Assembly: GCF_000202835.1 (NCBI RefSeq)
Contig: NC_015186.1
Span: forward strand, 3,567,501 to 3,631,500
Direction: 5' to 3'
Source: Acidiphilium multivorum AIU301
GTDB taxonomy: Bacteria > Pseudomonadota > Alphaproteobacteria > Acetobacterales > Acetobacteraceae
DNA: 64,000 nt
In this document: in pieces, positions 9,495-18,875 of the stretch
Layout of the letters: each line of letters begins with the position of its first letter
How positions within the stretch are numbered: the stretch's first letter is position 1
Made by a program: the position numbers and the translations under genes
The notes under the pieces: model-generated
Seen by the model: only the letters and a program-made list of their open reading frames with translations
The model's database searches: none
What the model was told of the DNA's origin: nothing

Positions 9495-11474
9495 TCAGCC
9501 GGAAAGCAGCGGGGCAGGGGCCTCCGCCCGCGCATCCACCGCCAGCGGCGCCGCGCCCGCCGCCGTCAGAAACGCCGCGATCCGGTCGAACTCCGCCGGC
9601 GGCCGTGTCGCATCCCCCGCATCGCCGGGCGGAACAAAAATCACCGTTTCATAGCGCGCGCGGGAGAGCAGCACCCGATAGGTGTTCACCTGCCAGGACG
9701 CGGCCTCCTTATGGCGGATCTCCTCCCACCGCGTGCCGCGAAAGCGCCGCGCCAGCCAACCATCCCCGGCGCGCGGGCGGATCAGGTCGCCGCCCCAGCA
9801 CAGGCCGACATTGTCGATCTCCAGCCCCTGGCAGGCATATTGCGTCGCCGGCGCCTCCAGCGCGTCCGAGGCGCGCACGTCCGGCCAGGCATTGAGGAAC
9901 CAGCTCGCCACCGCCTGCCGGTCCATATGCGGAAAATCGGCCGACAGCCCCTCCGCCCGCAGCCGCTTCGCCCCGGCGCTGCACACGAGCCCGGCCCGCC
10001 GCGTCCCGCGCGAGGCCCCCCGCAGCGCCGCCCGCATCGCGTCGAGCGACCGTGTGATCCGGAACGGCACCCCGCCCGCGGCAGAAGCGATCCCCGCCGC
10101 CATCTCCGCCCGCCCGTCCAGCACCGCGTCGATCCACGCCGCGGCGGCGGCCGAGCGCACCTGCCGCACGCTCACATCGAGATGCAGCGCCGGATCGATC
10201 TCCATCCCCGCCGGCGCCGCATCCGCCAGCCGCCGCGCCGGATCGGGATGGCCGATCACCCCGTCCGGCCCGACGATCCGCCAGCCCGGCCGCCGCGCCA
10301 GCGCCTCGCCCCACGAGGCCAGCCCCGCCTCGCCGGTATTGATCTCCTGTCCGTTGCCCACCAGCGCCACGATCGCCGCCCCGCCCTCGTGCCGCGCCAT
10401 GATGTCGAGAAACAGCCCGGCCTCGCTGTCATCGAGCTGGAACTTGCGCTGCCCGAAGGCCGCGTCCCACGCCCGCTGCGCCTCGTCGAACACGATCACC
10501 CGCTCATGCGGCGCCGCCGCGCGCGGCACGTTGTCGCGCAGGAAGCCGAGCAGCGGCTGGATCGCGCTGTCCAGCCGGTGGTTCGCCGCCCGCAGCGACA
10601 CGCCGGGCCCCTTCGCATCCCGCGCCAGCGCCTCGCGCAGCACATGCACGAGCGGCAGGTTGCCGGTCAGGAACGCCGCAGGTGCGGCGCTGCGGAACAC
10701 CGTGTTCAGCCCGCACAGCGTCTTGCCCGCGCCCGGAATCCCGGTGACGAACACCACAACCCGCTCGCCCGCCGCCAGCGCCCGGTCCACCGCGCGGCCG
10801 ATCGCCTCGGTCGTCCGCGTCAGGTTGCTCACATCCGCCCGCGCCGCGGCGATCTCCTCCACCCCGTGCCGGCGATACAGCATCGTCGCCGCCTCGACGA
10901 TGGTCGGCACCGGCCGATACGCCCCCGCCTCCCAGGCCGCCGCGTCGATCGCCGCCGCCGGCGCCGGCAGCATCGCCTCGGTCGCCGCGATCAGCCCGCC
11001 GAGCGATGCGGCATTCGCCTCCATCACCGGCATGATCGGCTGCGCCAGCAGCGGCGGGGTCGCCGCGCGCGCCGGCGCGTCCGGGGCGACCAGCACCGGC
11101 ACGATCGGATGGCGCCGGCTCTCGGCGTGAAAATCGAACAGGTCGAGCGCGTAATCCTCCACCTGCAACCGGTCGGCATTGGCGAACCGCGCCGCCCCGA
11201 TCTTGAATTCGAGCACGAAAATCCCGCGCTCCCCCAGCACAACGGCATCGATCCGCCGCCCCAGCCGGATCAGCGGATATTCCAGCATCACCCGCCAGTC
11301 CCCGCACCCGGCCAGCGCCGCGGTCAGGATCGGCAGCTGCGCCCGCCAGGCGCGGATCTGCTCCTCATGGTTGAGCGCATGGGTCTCGACCAGCCGGCGG
11401 GCGAGGGCGCCGATCACCGCCTCCGGCGCCGCCGCGGCGAGCTGCCCCGCCGTGCCGGACCACCACGCCCTCAC
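9495..11474 (-). CDS. DUF2075-type DNA/RNA helicase with N-terminal PD-(D/E)xK nuclease-like domain
   Basis: The 659-aa protein combines two modules. Residues about 60-115 carry a nuclease-like core: EYPLIRLGRRIDAVVL with D76, then FVLEFK with E89 and K91. From about residue 235 a superfamily 1 helicase follows: Walker A GIPGAGKT (245-252), Walker B VIVFDEAQ (D330, E331), VALVGNGQEI, and a C-terminal motif RVLLSRARYETVIF typical of UvrD/DUF2075 proteins. It probably acts on nucleic acid with ATP hydrolysis. The physiological role is unknown; repair or defence are both possible. The GTG start at 11474 lies 7 bases after the hemF stop, so the two are probably cotranscribed. Confidence 0.8.
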   Translation of the reverse strand: MRAWWSGTAGQLAAAAPEAVIGALARRLVETHALNHEEQIRAWRAQLPILTAALAGCGDWRVMLEYPLIRLGRRIDAVVLGERGIFVLEFKIGAARFANADRLQVEDYALDLFDFHAESRRHPIVPVLVAPDAPARAATPPLLAQPIMPVMEANAASLGGLIAATEAMLPAPAAAIDAAAWEAGAYRPVPTIVEAATMLYRRHGVEEIAAARADVSNLTRTTEAIGRAVDRALAAGERVVVFVTGIPGAGKTLCGLNTVFRSAAPAAFLTGNLPLVHVLREALARDAKGPGVSLRAANHRLDSAIQPLLGFLRDNVPRAAAPHERVIVFDEAQRAWDAAFGQRKFQLDDSEAGLFLDIMARHEGGAAIVALVGNGQEINTGEAGLASWGEALARRPGWRIVGPDGVIGHPDPARRLADAAPAGMEIDPALHLDVSVRQVRSAAAAAWIDAVLDGRAEMAAGIASAAGGVPFRITRSLDAMRAALRGASRGTRRAGLVCSAGAKRLRAEGLSADFPHMDRQAVASWFLNAWPDVRASDALEAPATQYACQGLEIDNVGLCWGGDLIRPRAGDGWLARRFRGTRWEEIRHKEAASWQVNTYRVLLSRARYETVIFVPPGDAGDATRPPAEFDRIAAFLTAAGAAPLAVDARAEAPAPLLSG

Positions 11475-11481
11475 GCCGCCA

Positions 11482-12387
11482 TCACGGCCATTTGACCTCG
11501 GGCGGCATGCTCATCAGGATCGCCTCGGTATTGCCGCCGGTCTTCAGCCCGAACGTGGTCCCGCGGTCATAGAGCAGGTTGAACTCGACATACCGCCCCC
11601 GCCGCACCAGCTGCGCCTCGCGCTCCTCCGGCGTCCACGCCTCGTCCATCCGCCGCCGCACGATCGCGGGATAGGATTCAAGGAACGCGAGCCCGACATC
11701 GCGGGTAAAGGCGAAATGAAGCTCCGGCTCGGTCTCCAGATAATCGTAGAAAATCCCCCCGGCACCCCGCGTCTCGCCGCGATGCGGCAGGTAGAAATAC
11801 TCGTCGCACCACTTGCTGAAGCGCGGGTAGTAGTCGGGATCGTATCTGTCGCACGCCGCCCGGAACGCGTCGTGGAACAGCGCCGCGTCCTCCTTCGCCG
11901 CCGCCGTCCCCGGCTGCAACGGGGTGAGATCGCCGCCGCCGCCGAACCATCCCTTCGTCGTCACGATCATGCGCGTGTTCATGTGCGCCGCCGGCACCCG
12001 CGGCGAGTGCATGTGCGCCACCAGGCTGATCCCCGCCGCCCAGAAGCGCGGGTCCTCCGCCGCGCCGGGAATGTTCTTCGCGAAGTCCGGGCTGAACGCG
12101 CCGCCCACCACCGAGATGTTCACCCCCACCTTCTCGAACACCCGGCCGCGCATCAGGCTCATCTCGCCGCCGCCCTCCAGCCGGTTCTGCCCGTCCGGCG
12201 CGCGCGTCCAGGGCGTGCGGGCGAAGCGGCCCGGCGCGCGGTCCGCCAGCATTCCCCCATGCGCGTCCTCGATCGCCTCGAAGGCGGCGCAGATGCGGTC
12301 GCGCAGCGTGCGGAACCACTCGCTCGCCGCCGGTTTCAGCGCCTCGTGGGCGGGGGCGGGCGGATTCGGTGCGGAACGATCATTCAT
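11482..12387 (-). CDS. hemF: Oxygen-dependent coproporphyrinogen-III oxidase
   Basis: HemF carries out the O2-dependent oxidative decarboxylation of coproporphyrinogen III to protoporphyrinogen IX in haem synthesis. Family signatures are all present: [57 protein letters not shown], and [34 protein letters not shown] at the C-terminus. The start at 12387 (MNDRSAPN) gives 301 aa, the usual size. An upstream in-frame start at 12480 would add 31 residues of unlikely composition. The gene is transcribed leftward with the nuclease-helicase gene and diverges from the bc1-like operon. Confidence 0.95.
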   Translation of the reverse strand: MNDRSAPNPPAPAHEALKPAASEWFRTLRDRICAAFEAIEDAHGGMLADRAPGRFARTPWTRAPDGQNRLEGGGEMSLMRGRVFEKVGVNISVVGGAFSPDFAKNIPGAAEDPRFWAAGISLVAHMHSPRVPAAHMNTRMIVTTKGWFGGGGDLTPLQPGTAAAKEDAALFHDAFRAACDRYDPDYYPRFSKWCDEYFYLPHRGETRGAGGIFYDYLETEPELHFAFTRDVGLAFLESYPAIVRRRMDEAWTPEEREAQLVRRGRYVEFNLLYDRGTTFGLKTGGNTEAILMSMPPEVKWP

Positions 12388-12513
12388 GCCCGACTTATAC
12401 AGCATCGCCGCCCCCCTTCCAGCGCGCGCAACCCCTCCCGCCGGCCGGACGGGATTGAATTTTATGCGGTTTGCGGTCATCCAGAGGCAACAGGTTGGTC
12501 ACGGAGACAGCTC
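12388..12513. promoter_or_regulatory. Divergent intergenic region between hemF and the bc1-like operon
   Basis: This 126-base gap must hold promoters for hemF (leftward) and the cytochrome operon (rightward). It contains an A+T-richer stretch TTGAATTTTATGCGG near 12454 and a GGAGA element at 12503-12507 that can serve as ribosome binding site for the small membrane protein. No classical operator was recognised. Confidence 0.4.
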
Positions 12514-12717
12514 ATGGCAACGCAAGCGGATGCCGGCGCGCATGGCGGCGGACAGGGAGACGGCGGGCAGCTCGATTCCCTGCGGATCATTTTTGCCACG
12601 ATTTCGGTGATGGGGCTCGTCGTCCTGCTCTGGTGCTTCGCCGCCGCCCTCGCGCCCTCCCGCTCCGGGCCAGCCCCCGCGCCGCTCGCCCCGGCCATGA
12701 TGAACCAGTTGCGCTGA
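12514..12717 (+). CDS. Small single-helix membrane protein in the Rieske position of a bc1-like operon
   Basis: The 67-aa protein starts MATQADAGAHGGG, has one membrane helix (SLRIIFATISVMGLVVLLWCFAAAL) and ends in a Pro/Ala-rich tail. It stands where petA (Rieske iron-sulfur protein) normally stands, one base before the cytochrome b start. Its N-terminal layout (MAT-x-AD, short linker, one transmembrane helix) resembles the anchor of alphaproteobacterial Rieske proteins. The two Cys-x-His cluster-binding boxes and the whole extrinsic domain are absent. It may be a Rieske remnant or an unrelated small subunit. The frame is open upstream for a long way, but ATG at 12514 has the GGAGA site. Confidence 0.65.
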   Translation: MATQADAGAHGGGQGDGGQLDSLRIIFATISVMGLVVLLWCFAAALAPSRSGPAPAPLAPAMMNQLR

Positions 12718-12718
12718 C

Positions 12719-13906
12719 ATGAGCACCGACACGAAACCCGGCTGGTTCGAGGCCCGCCTGCCGCTCTGCGCCGTCTATCGCCGCCACTGGAGCGATGGTC
12801 TGGTCCCCGCCAGCCAGCCGCTCTCCTGGTCGGTCGGCCCGCTGGTCGGCGTCGCCCTCGCGGTGCTGACGCTCTCGGGCATCTGGCTCGGCCTCGCCTA
12901 CCAGCCGAGCCTGTCCGGCGCCGCGCTGTCGATCGCCGACTACACCCGCAACGTCCCCTATGGCTGGCTGATCCGCGACCTGCACCGCGTCGGCACCACC
13001 ATGCTGTTCGGCGTGCTGTTCGTCGAGCTGTTCCGCGGCGCCTTCTACGGCACCTACCGCAACGGCCGCGAACTCGCCTGGGTCATCGGGATCGTCCGCC
13101 TCTTCGCCTGCATGGCGGTCGGCTTCCTCGGCTTCGCGATGACCGGCAGCCCCGCCGCCCAGGGCGCGCTGCTGATCATGCAGGCGCATCTCGCGGCACT
13201 TCCGCTGGTCGGCCATCTGGTCGGCCCCGCCTTTCTCGGCGGCGCCGGGCTCAATGCCGCCACCGGCCCGCGCATCGCGATGGCGCATGAGGCGATCGGC
13301 TTCCTCGTCCTGCTGATCGCCGCCCTCACCGTGGTCGCCTCGCGCGCCGCCCCGCCCGCCAACCCCGACGGCATCGCCACCCCCGACCCGCGCGACCTGC
13401 TGCCCCGCTCCGCCCTGGCCGGCCAGTATTTCACCGCCTTCCTGATCTTCGCGCTGATCTTCGCCGCCATCCTCGCCTTCGCCCCCGGCCTCGGCACGCC
13501 GAAAACCCCGCTCCTGCCGGCGGCGCTGGCCATCCCGGTGCGGGTCACCCCGCCCTGGTACCTGCTGGTCTTCCACGGCTTCGCCCGCATGGGCGGCTCG
13601 CCCGGCGGCGGCCTGCTGCTCACCGTCGCGGCCTTCCTGCTGCTCGGCGCGCTGCCCTGGCTCGATCGCGGCACGGTGGCGAGCGGCCGCTACCGCCCGG
13701 TCTATGCCGGCTTCCTGATCCTGCTCGCGGTCGATCTCGTCCTCCTCGGCATCGCCGCCAGCGAGCCCGCGCGCGGCCTCTGGCCCGCGGTGACCGACAT
13801 CACCGCGATCTACGCCTTCGCCCATTTCCTCATCATCACGCCGCTGGTCACCATGCTGGAAACCCCGCACGAGGTGCCGGCGCGGCTTTCGCGGAGGACC
13901 GCCTGA
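12719..13906 (+). CDS. Degenerate cytochrome b of a bc1-type complex (bL ligands kept, bH ligands lost)
   Basis: The 395-aa polytopic protein aligns with cytochrome b throughout: YGWLIRDLHRVGTT, ELFRGAFYGTYRNGRE, RIAMAHEAIGF, TPPWYLLVF and ALPWLD match the canonical helices B, D, ef loop and helix F regions. Of the four haem-ligating histidines, H89 and H190 are present. The residues 14 positions further, where the second pair belongs, are E103 and T204. The quinol-site motif PEWY reads PPWY (278-281), and the PWGQ motif after helix C is replaced by TGSP. By homology the kept pair is the bL pair and the lost pair the bH pair. It overlaps cytochrome c1 by one base and is surely cotranscribed. 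Confidence 0.85.
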   Translation: MSTDTKPGWFEARLPLCAVYRRHWSDGLVPASQPLSWSVGPLVGVALAVLTLSGIWLGLAYQPSLSGAALSIADYTRNVPYGWLIRDLHRVGTTMLFGVLFVELFRGAFYGTYRNGRELAWVIGIVRLFACMAVGFLGFAMTGSPAAQGALLIMQAHLAALPLVGHLVGPAFLGGAGLNAATGPRIAMAHEAIGFLVLLIAALTVVASRAAPPANPDGIATPDPRDLLPRSALAGQYFTAFLIFALIFAAILAFAPGLGTPKTPLLPAALAIPVRVTPPWYLLVFHGFARMGGSPGGGLLLTVAAFLLLGALPWLDRGTVASGRYRPVYAGFLILLAVDLVLLGIAASEPARGLWPAVTDITAIYAFAHFLIITPLVTMLETPHEVPARLSRRTA

Positions 13907-14633
13907 TGCGGCGCCTGCTTGCCACCTGCCTCACCGCCGGGGCGCTTCTCGCCGCCGGCCCGGCCCTCGCCAGCGGCAACGGCTTCGGCTTCGACTCGCT
14001 GTTCGGCGGCTACAGCCAGGCCGCGCTGCAGACCGGCTTCGCCGTCTACCGCGCCGACTGCGCGAGCTGCCACGGGCTCAGCCTCGTGCACTACCGCGAT
14101 CTCGGCGGCATCGGCCTTTCCGAGAAGGACATCGCGGCGATCACCGCGCAGATCAGCCAGCCGGACGGCACCGACGCCCACGGCAAGCCGCATATGGTCA
14201 AGGCCACGCCGGACGACGCCATCACCTGGTCCTACCCCGATGCGAAGGCCGCGATCGCCGCCAATCACGGCGCCCTGCCGCCGGACCTCTCGCTGTTCGA
14301 GGCCGGCCATCCGCGCGGCGCCGCCTATGTCCAGTCGCTGCTGCTCGGCTACCGCAAGGCCCCGCCGAACCTGACCCTGCTGCCGAACCACTATTACAAC
14401 GTCGCCTTCCCCGGCGGGCAGATCGCGATGCCCCCGGCGCTGAAGCCCGGCTCCGTCACGCTGGCCGACGGCAAGCAGCCCGACGCGGCGCAGATGGCGC
14501 ACGACGTCGCCGAATTCCTCGCCTGGACCGCCGATCCCAAACTGGAGGACCGCAAGGTCAGCGGCCTCGGCGCCATCCTCTTCCTGCTCGTCCTCGGCGG
14601 GCTCGGCGCCGTCGTCTTCCGCCGGCGGCGCGC

Positions 14634-14637
<4 letters not shown>
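13906..14637 (+). CDS. petC: Cytochrome c1, membrane-anchored haem c subunit
   Basis: The 243-aa protein has an N-terminal signal peptide (cleavage likely after GPALA), the haem c motif CASCH near residue 52, HYRDLGGIGLSEKD, PPDLS, and FPGGQIAMPPAL with the Met expected as sixth haem ligand. A C-terminal transmembrane helix with a basic cytoplasmic end (FRRRRA) follows. All c1 landmarks appear intact, in contrast to the partner cytochrome b. It would sit in the periplasm anchored to the inner membrane and pass electrons to a soluble or membrane cytochrome c or oxidase. Confidence 0.9.
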
Positions 14638-15520
<883 letters not shown>

Positions 15521-15527
<7 letters not shown>

Positions 15528-15570
15528 CCGCCGCGGTTGGTCATGGCGGCTGACCGCCGCGGTTGGCCAT
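15521..15570. repeat. Tandem 24-base direct repeat at the mtnP stop codon
   Basis: The sequence CGGCTGACCGCCGCGGTTGG plus TCAT at 15521-15544 recurs at 15547-15570 with one change (CCAT). The period is 26 bases. The first copy contains the mtnP stop codon. It may be a local duplication or part of a transcript-end structure. Confidence 0.7.
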
Positions 15571-15695
15571 CCCCCAAAGGGCGAGGGCCGCGCGTTTTGC
15601 GCTTCGCCGCGTCCGGTCCTATGTGTCGGGCACGCCGCCGGCCGTCCGGGCCGCGCGGCGTCGCCCTTTGCCATCAGCGATGGAGGATCACCAGC

Positions 15696-16343
15696 ATGGC
15701 TCTTCAACTCGGCCAGATCGCGCCGGATTTCGAACAGGACAGCTCCGAGGGGCGCCTGAAGTTCCACGAGTATCTCGGCTCGTCCTGGGGCATCCTGTTC
15801 AGCCACCCGAAGGATTTCACCCCGGTCTGCACCACCGAGCTGGCCGAGGCCGCGCGCCTGATGCCGGAGTGGAAGAAGCGCAACGTCAAGCCCGTCGGCC
15901 TCTCGGTCGACACTGGCGAGAACCACAAGGGCTGGGCCGCCGATATCGAGGAAACCCAGGGCCAGACGCTCAATTTCCCGGTCATCGCCGACCATGACCG
16001 CAAGGTCTCCACCCTCTACGACATGATCCACCCCGCGGCCGACCCGACGGTGACGGTGCGCTCGGTCTTCATCATCGACCCGCAGAAGAAGATCCGCCTG
16101 ATCATGACCTACCCGCCGGCGACGGGCCGCAACTTCGCGGAAATCCTCCGCGTGATCGACGCCCTCCAGCTGACCGACGGCTACAAGGTCGCCACCCCGG
16201 TCAACTGGACCGACGGCAAGGACGTGATCATCGTCCCCTCGCTCTCCGACGAGGAGGCGAAGCAGCGCTTCCCCGAGGGTTTCCGCACGCTCAAGCCCTA
16301 TCTGCGGATGGTGAAGCAGCCGAAGCTCCCCTCGGCGAGCTGA
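15696..16343 (+). CDS. Peroxiredoxin, 1-Cys (Prx6) type
   Basis: The 215-aa protein is an AhpC/TSA-family peroxidase that reduces H2O2 and organic peroxides. The peroxidatic cysteine lies in the motif HPKDFTPVCTTEL (about residue 47). The long C-terminal domain with VNWTDGKDVIIVPSLSDEEAKQRFPEGF is characteristic of the Prx6/1-Cys group, and no resolving cysteine is visible. The start at 15696 follows a strong GGAGGA ribosome binding site (15682-15687). The frame is open further upstream, but that part has no motif. Confidence 0.93.
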   Translation: MALQLGQIAPDFEQDSSEGRLKFHEYLGSSWGILFSHPKDFTPVCTTELAEAARLMPEWKKRNVKPVGLSVDTGENHKGWAADIEETQGQTLNFPVIADHDRKVSTLYDMIHPAADPTVTVRSVFIIDPQKKIRLIMTYPPATGRNFAEILRVIDALQLTDGYKVATPVNWTDGKDVIIVPSLSDEEAKQRFPEGFRTLKPYLRMVKQPKLPSAS

Positions 16344-16353
16344 GCCGCGGCCG

Positions 16354-16393
16354 CTGTCATGAAAGCTTCATGCGACTGTCACAATGGTTGCAT
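16354..16393 (+). promoter_or_regulatory. Pho box (PhoB binding site) upstream of pstB-phoU-phoB
   Basis: Four 7-base direct repeats with an 11-base period are visible: CTGTCAT (16354), GCTTCAT (16365), CTGTCAC (16376) and GTTGCAT (16387). Two match the Pho box consensus CTGTCAT/C closely. The 4-base spacers and period agree with PhoB dimers binding in tandem. The site lies about 95 bases before the pstB start, so the operon should be induced on phosphate starvation and be autoregulated by the PhoB it encodes. Confidence 0.75.
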
Positions 16394-16486
16394 GATAGTC
16401 CGCTACTGCCATCCGGCGATGCCGCCGGCGCGTCCCGCGGTCCGCAAGGGCCGCGGGCGGCGTTTTGAGGAACAGGTCATTTGGTG

Positions 16487-17290
16487 ATGCCCGACGCAGC
16501 TGCCCGCATGAAGTCCGAAGTCGTGGAGCCGGCGATGGAACCCCGCGTCTCGATCCGCAATCTCGACTTCTATTACGGCGCGACCCAGGCCCTGAAATCG
16601 GTCTCGATCGACTTCCCCGACCGCCAGACCACGGCGATGATCGGCCCCTCCGGCTGCGGCAAGTCCACCCTGCTGCGCGTGCTCAACCGGATGTACGACC
16701 TCTATCCCGGCCAGCGCGCCGAGGGCGAGGTGATCCTCGACGGCGAGAACATCCTCGACCCGAGGACCGACATCAACCGCCTGCGCCGCCGCGTCGGCAT
16801 GGTGTTCCAGAAACCCACGCCCTTCCCGAAATCGATCTACGAGAACATCGCCTTCGGCGTCCGCCTGCACGAGCGCCTCTCGCGCAGCGCGATGGACGAG
16901 CGGGTGGAATCCGCCCTGCACAAGGCGGCGCTGTGGAACGAGGTGAAGGACAAGCTGCACGCCTCGGCCAACGCGCTCTCCGGCGGCCAGCAGCAGCGCC
17001 TGTGCATCGCCCGCAGCATCGCGGTCAGCCCGCAGGTCCTCCTGCTCGACGAGCCGACCTCCGCCCTCGACCCGATCTCGACGCTGCGCATCGAGGAGCT
17101 GATCGACGAGCTGAAGCGCGACTTCACCATCGTCATCGTCACCCACAACATGCAGCAGGCCGGCCGCTGCGCCGACCGCGTCGCCTTCTTCTATCTCGGC
17201 GAGCTCATCGAGGTCTCCGACGCGACGCAGATGTTCACCGCCCCGCGCGAGCGGCGCACCCAGGAATACATCACCGGCCGGTTCGGCTGA
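16487..17290 (+). CDS. pstB: Phosphate ABC transporter ATP-binding protein
   Basis: PstB drives high-affinity phosphate import with PstSCA. The protein shows Walker A GPSGCGKS, the Q-loop [18 protein letters not shown] (a PstB hallmark), signature LSGGQQQR, Walker [14 protein letters not shown] and switch His in [11 protein letters not shown] at 16487 was chosen, about 15 bases after a GAGGAA element; an upstream TTG at 16481 is also in frame. pstS, pstC and pstA are not next to it, which is unusual, so they must lie elsewhere in the genome. Confidence 0.95.
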   Translation: MPDAAARMKSEVVEPAMEPRVSIRNLDFYYGATQALKSVSIDFPDRQTTAMIGPSGCGKSTLLRVLNRMYDLYPGQRAEGEVILDGENILDPRTDINRLRRRVGMVFQKPTPFPKSIYENIAFGVRLHERLSRSAMDERVESALHKAALWNEVKDKLHASANALSGGQQQRLCIARSIAVSPQVLLLDEPTSALDPISTLRIEELIDELKRDFTIVIVTHNMQQAGRCADRVAFFYLGELIEVSDATQMFTAPRERRTQEYITGRFG

Positions 17291-17301
17291 GGAGCACGGC
17301 C

Positions 17302-18021
17302 ATGCCCGAAGACAGCAAGCACATCCTGAGCAGTTTCGAGGCCGATCTCGCCCGCCTGCGCGACATGATCGCGGCGATGGGCGGCCTGGTCGAGACCGAG
17401 CTCGCCGATGCCGTCACCGCCCTTCTCACCCATGACAGCGCGATCGCCGCCCGCGTCGTCGAGATGGACGCGAAGGTCGATGCCGACGAACGCGCGATCG
17501 AGCAGTTCGCCGTCCGCGTCCTCGCCCTGCGCCAGCCCGTCGCCGACGATCTCCGCCAGGTCGTCGCCGCGCTGAAGGTCACCACCGACATCGAGCGCAT
17601 CGGCGACTATGCGGCGAACGTCGCCAAGCGCACCCTGGTGCTCAACCAGGCCGGCTCCACCTGGCCGCTCGCCAGCCTCTCGCAGATGGCCCGCCTCGTG
17701 CAGGAAAGCCTCAAATCCACGATCGACGCGATCGGCGAGGCCGATCCGGTGAAGGCGATCTCGGTCTGGCGCGCCGACCAGATGATCGACGATCTCTACA
17801 CCACGATCTTCCGCGAGCTGATCACCTACATGATGGAAGATCCGCGCAACATCACCGCCTGCACGCATCTTCTCTTCATCGCCAAGAATCTCGAGCGCAT
17901 CGGCGACCACGCGACCAACATCGCCGAGCTGACCTACTACGCCGCCACCGGCCAGACCCTGCCCGATGCGCGGCCCAAGGGCGACCTTTCGGCCAGCCCC
18001 GGGGCGGGCGCCGCTTCCTGA
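17302..18021 (+). CDS. phoU: Phosphate signalling protein PhoU
   Basis: The 239-aa all-helical protein contains the two PhoU repeats with their metal-binding E/D-xxx-D motifs: TTDIERIGDYAANVAKR in repeat one and AKNLERIGDHATNIAE in repeat two. PhoU links PstB activity to the PhoR-PhoB pathway and represses the Pho regulon in high phosphate. It lies 11 bases after pstB with a GAGG ribosome binding site, inside the Pho-box-controlled operon. Confidence 0.95.
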   Translation: MPEDSKHILSSFEADLARLRDMIAAMGGLVETELADAVTALLTHDSAIAARVVEMDAKVDADERAIEQFAVRVLALRQPVADDLRQVVAALKVTTDIERIGDYAANVAKRTLVLNQAGSTWPLASLSQMARLVQESLKSTIDAIGEADPVKAISVWRADQMIDDLYTTIFRELITYMMEDPRNITACTHLLFIAKNLERIGDHATNIAELTYYAATGQTLPDARPKGDLSASPGAGAAS

Positions 18022-18035
18022 GGAGAGACAACGCG

Positions 18036-18746
18036 ATGAACGAGGCGGCGAAGCCGTTTGTGCTGGTGGTCGAGGACGAGGCCCCGCTGGTCACCCTGCT
18101 GCGCTACAATCTCGAGAAGTCCGGCTTCCGCGTCGACGAGGCCGGCGATGGCGGCGAGGCGCTCGGCCGCATCAACGAGGCGATGCCCGATCTCGTCCTG
18201 CTGGACTGGATGCTGCCCACCATGTCCGGCATCGAGGTCTGCCGCCAGCTCCGCCGCAAGCCCTCCACCCGCCATCTGCCGGTGATCATGCTCACCGCCC
18301 GCGCCGAGGACCAGGACACCGTCCGCGGCCTCGAAACCGGGGCCGACGACTACATCACCAAGCCCTTCTCGCCCGAGGCGCTGATCGCCCGCATCCGCGC
18401 CCTGCTGCGCCGCAGCGGCACCGCCCCGGCCAGGGCGCCGCTGGTCTTCCACGATCTCGAGCTCGACCCCACCACCCACCGCGTCACCCGCGGCGGCCGC
18501 GTCCTGCATCTCGGCCCCACCGAGTTCCGCCTGCTCGAATTCTTCATGCGCCACCCCCGCCGCGTCTTCTCGCGCGAGGACGTGCTGAACGCCGTCTGGG
18601 GGCGGGACATCCATGTCGAGCCCCGCACGGTGGACGTCCACATCCGCCGCCTGCGCAAGTCCATCAACGCCGAGACCGACATCGATCTGGTCCGCACCGT
18701 CCGCGCCGCCGGCTACGCGCTCGACCTCGACGCCGTCGAGGCCTGA
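18036..18746 (+). CDS. phoB: Phosphate regulon response regulator PhoB (OmpR family)
   Basis: The receiver domain (1-120) has the acidic pocket EDE, phosphoacceptor D57 in LVLLDWMLP, and the conserved Thr and Lys (MLTARAED, ITKPFSPEAL). The C-terminal winged helix (about 135-230) has LGPTEFRLLEFFMRHPRRVFSREDVLNAVWG and RTVDVHIRRLRKSI, closely PhoB-like. The matching histidine kinase PhoR is not adjacent. The gene follows phoU by 14 bases with a GGAG site. Confidence 0.92.
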   Translation: MNEAAKPFVLVVEDEAPLVTLLRYNLEKSGFRVDEAGDGGEALGRINEAMPDLVLLDWMLPTMSGIEVCRQLRRKPSTRHLPVIMLTARAEDQDTVRGLETGADDYITKPFSPEALIARIRALLRRSGTAPARAPLVFHDLELDPTTHRVTRGGRVLHLGPTEFRLLEFFMRHPRRVFSREDVLNAVWGRDIHVEPRTVDVHIRRLRKSINAETDIDLVRTVRAAGYALDLDAVEA

Positions 18747-18875
18747 CCGCCGCGGCGCCCCGCGCGCCCGCGCCGCCGCTCCCTGCGCCTTCGCGATAAA
18801 AAGCTTGCGGCGCGCCCTCCGCCTGCGCCAGACTGCGCGCGGAGACGCCGTCGCACAATAAACAAGGGAGCAACC

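Noticed and set aside
9399-11495. 698-aa open frame on the plus strand opposite the nuclease-helicase gene
   Set aside because: Composition is almost only Arg, Pro, Ala and Gly with no motifs; it is the reverse shadow of a high-GC gene.
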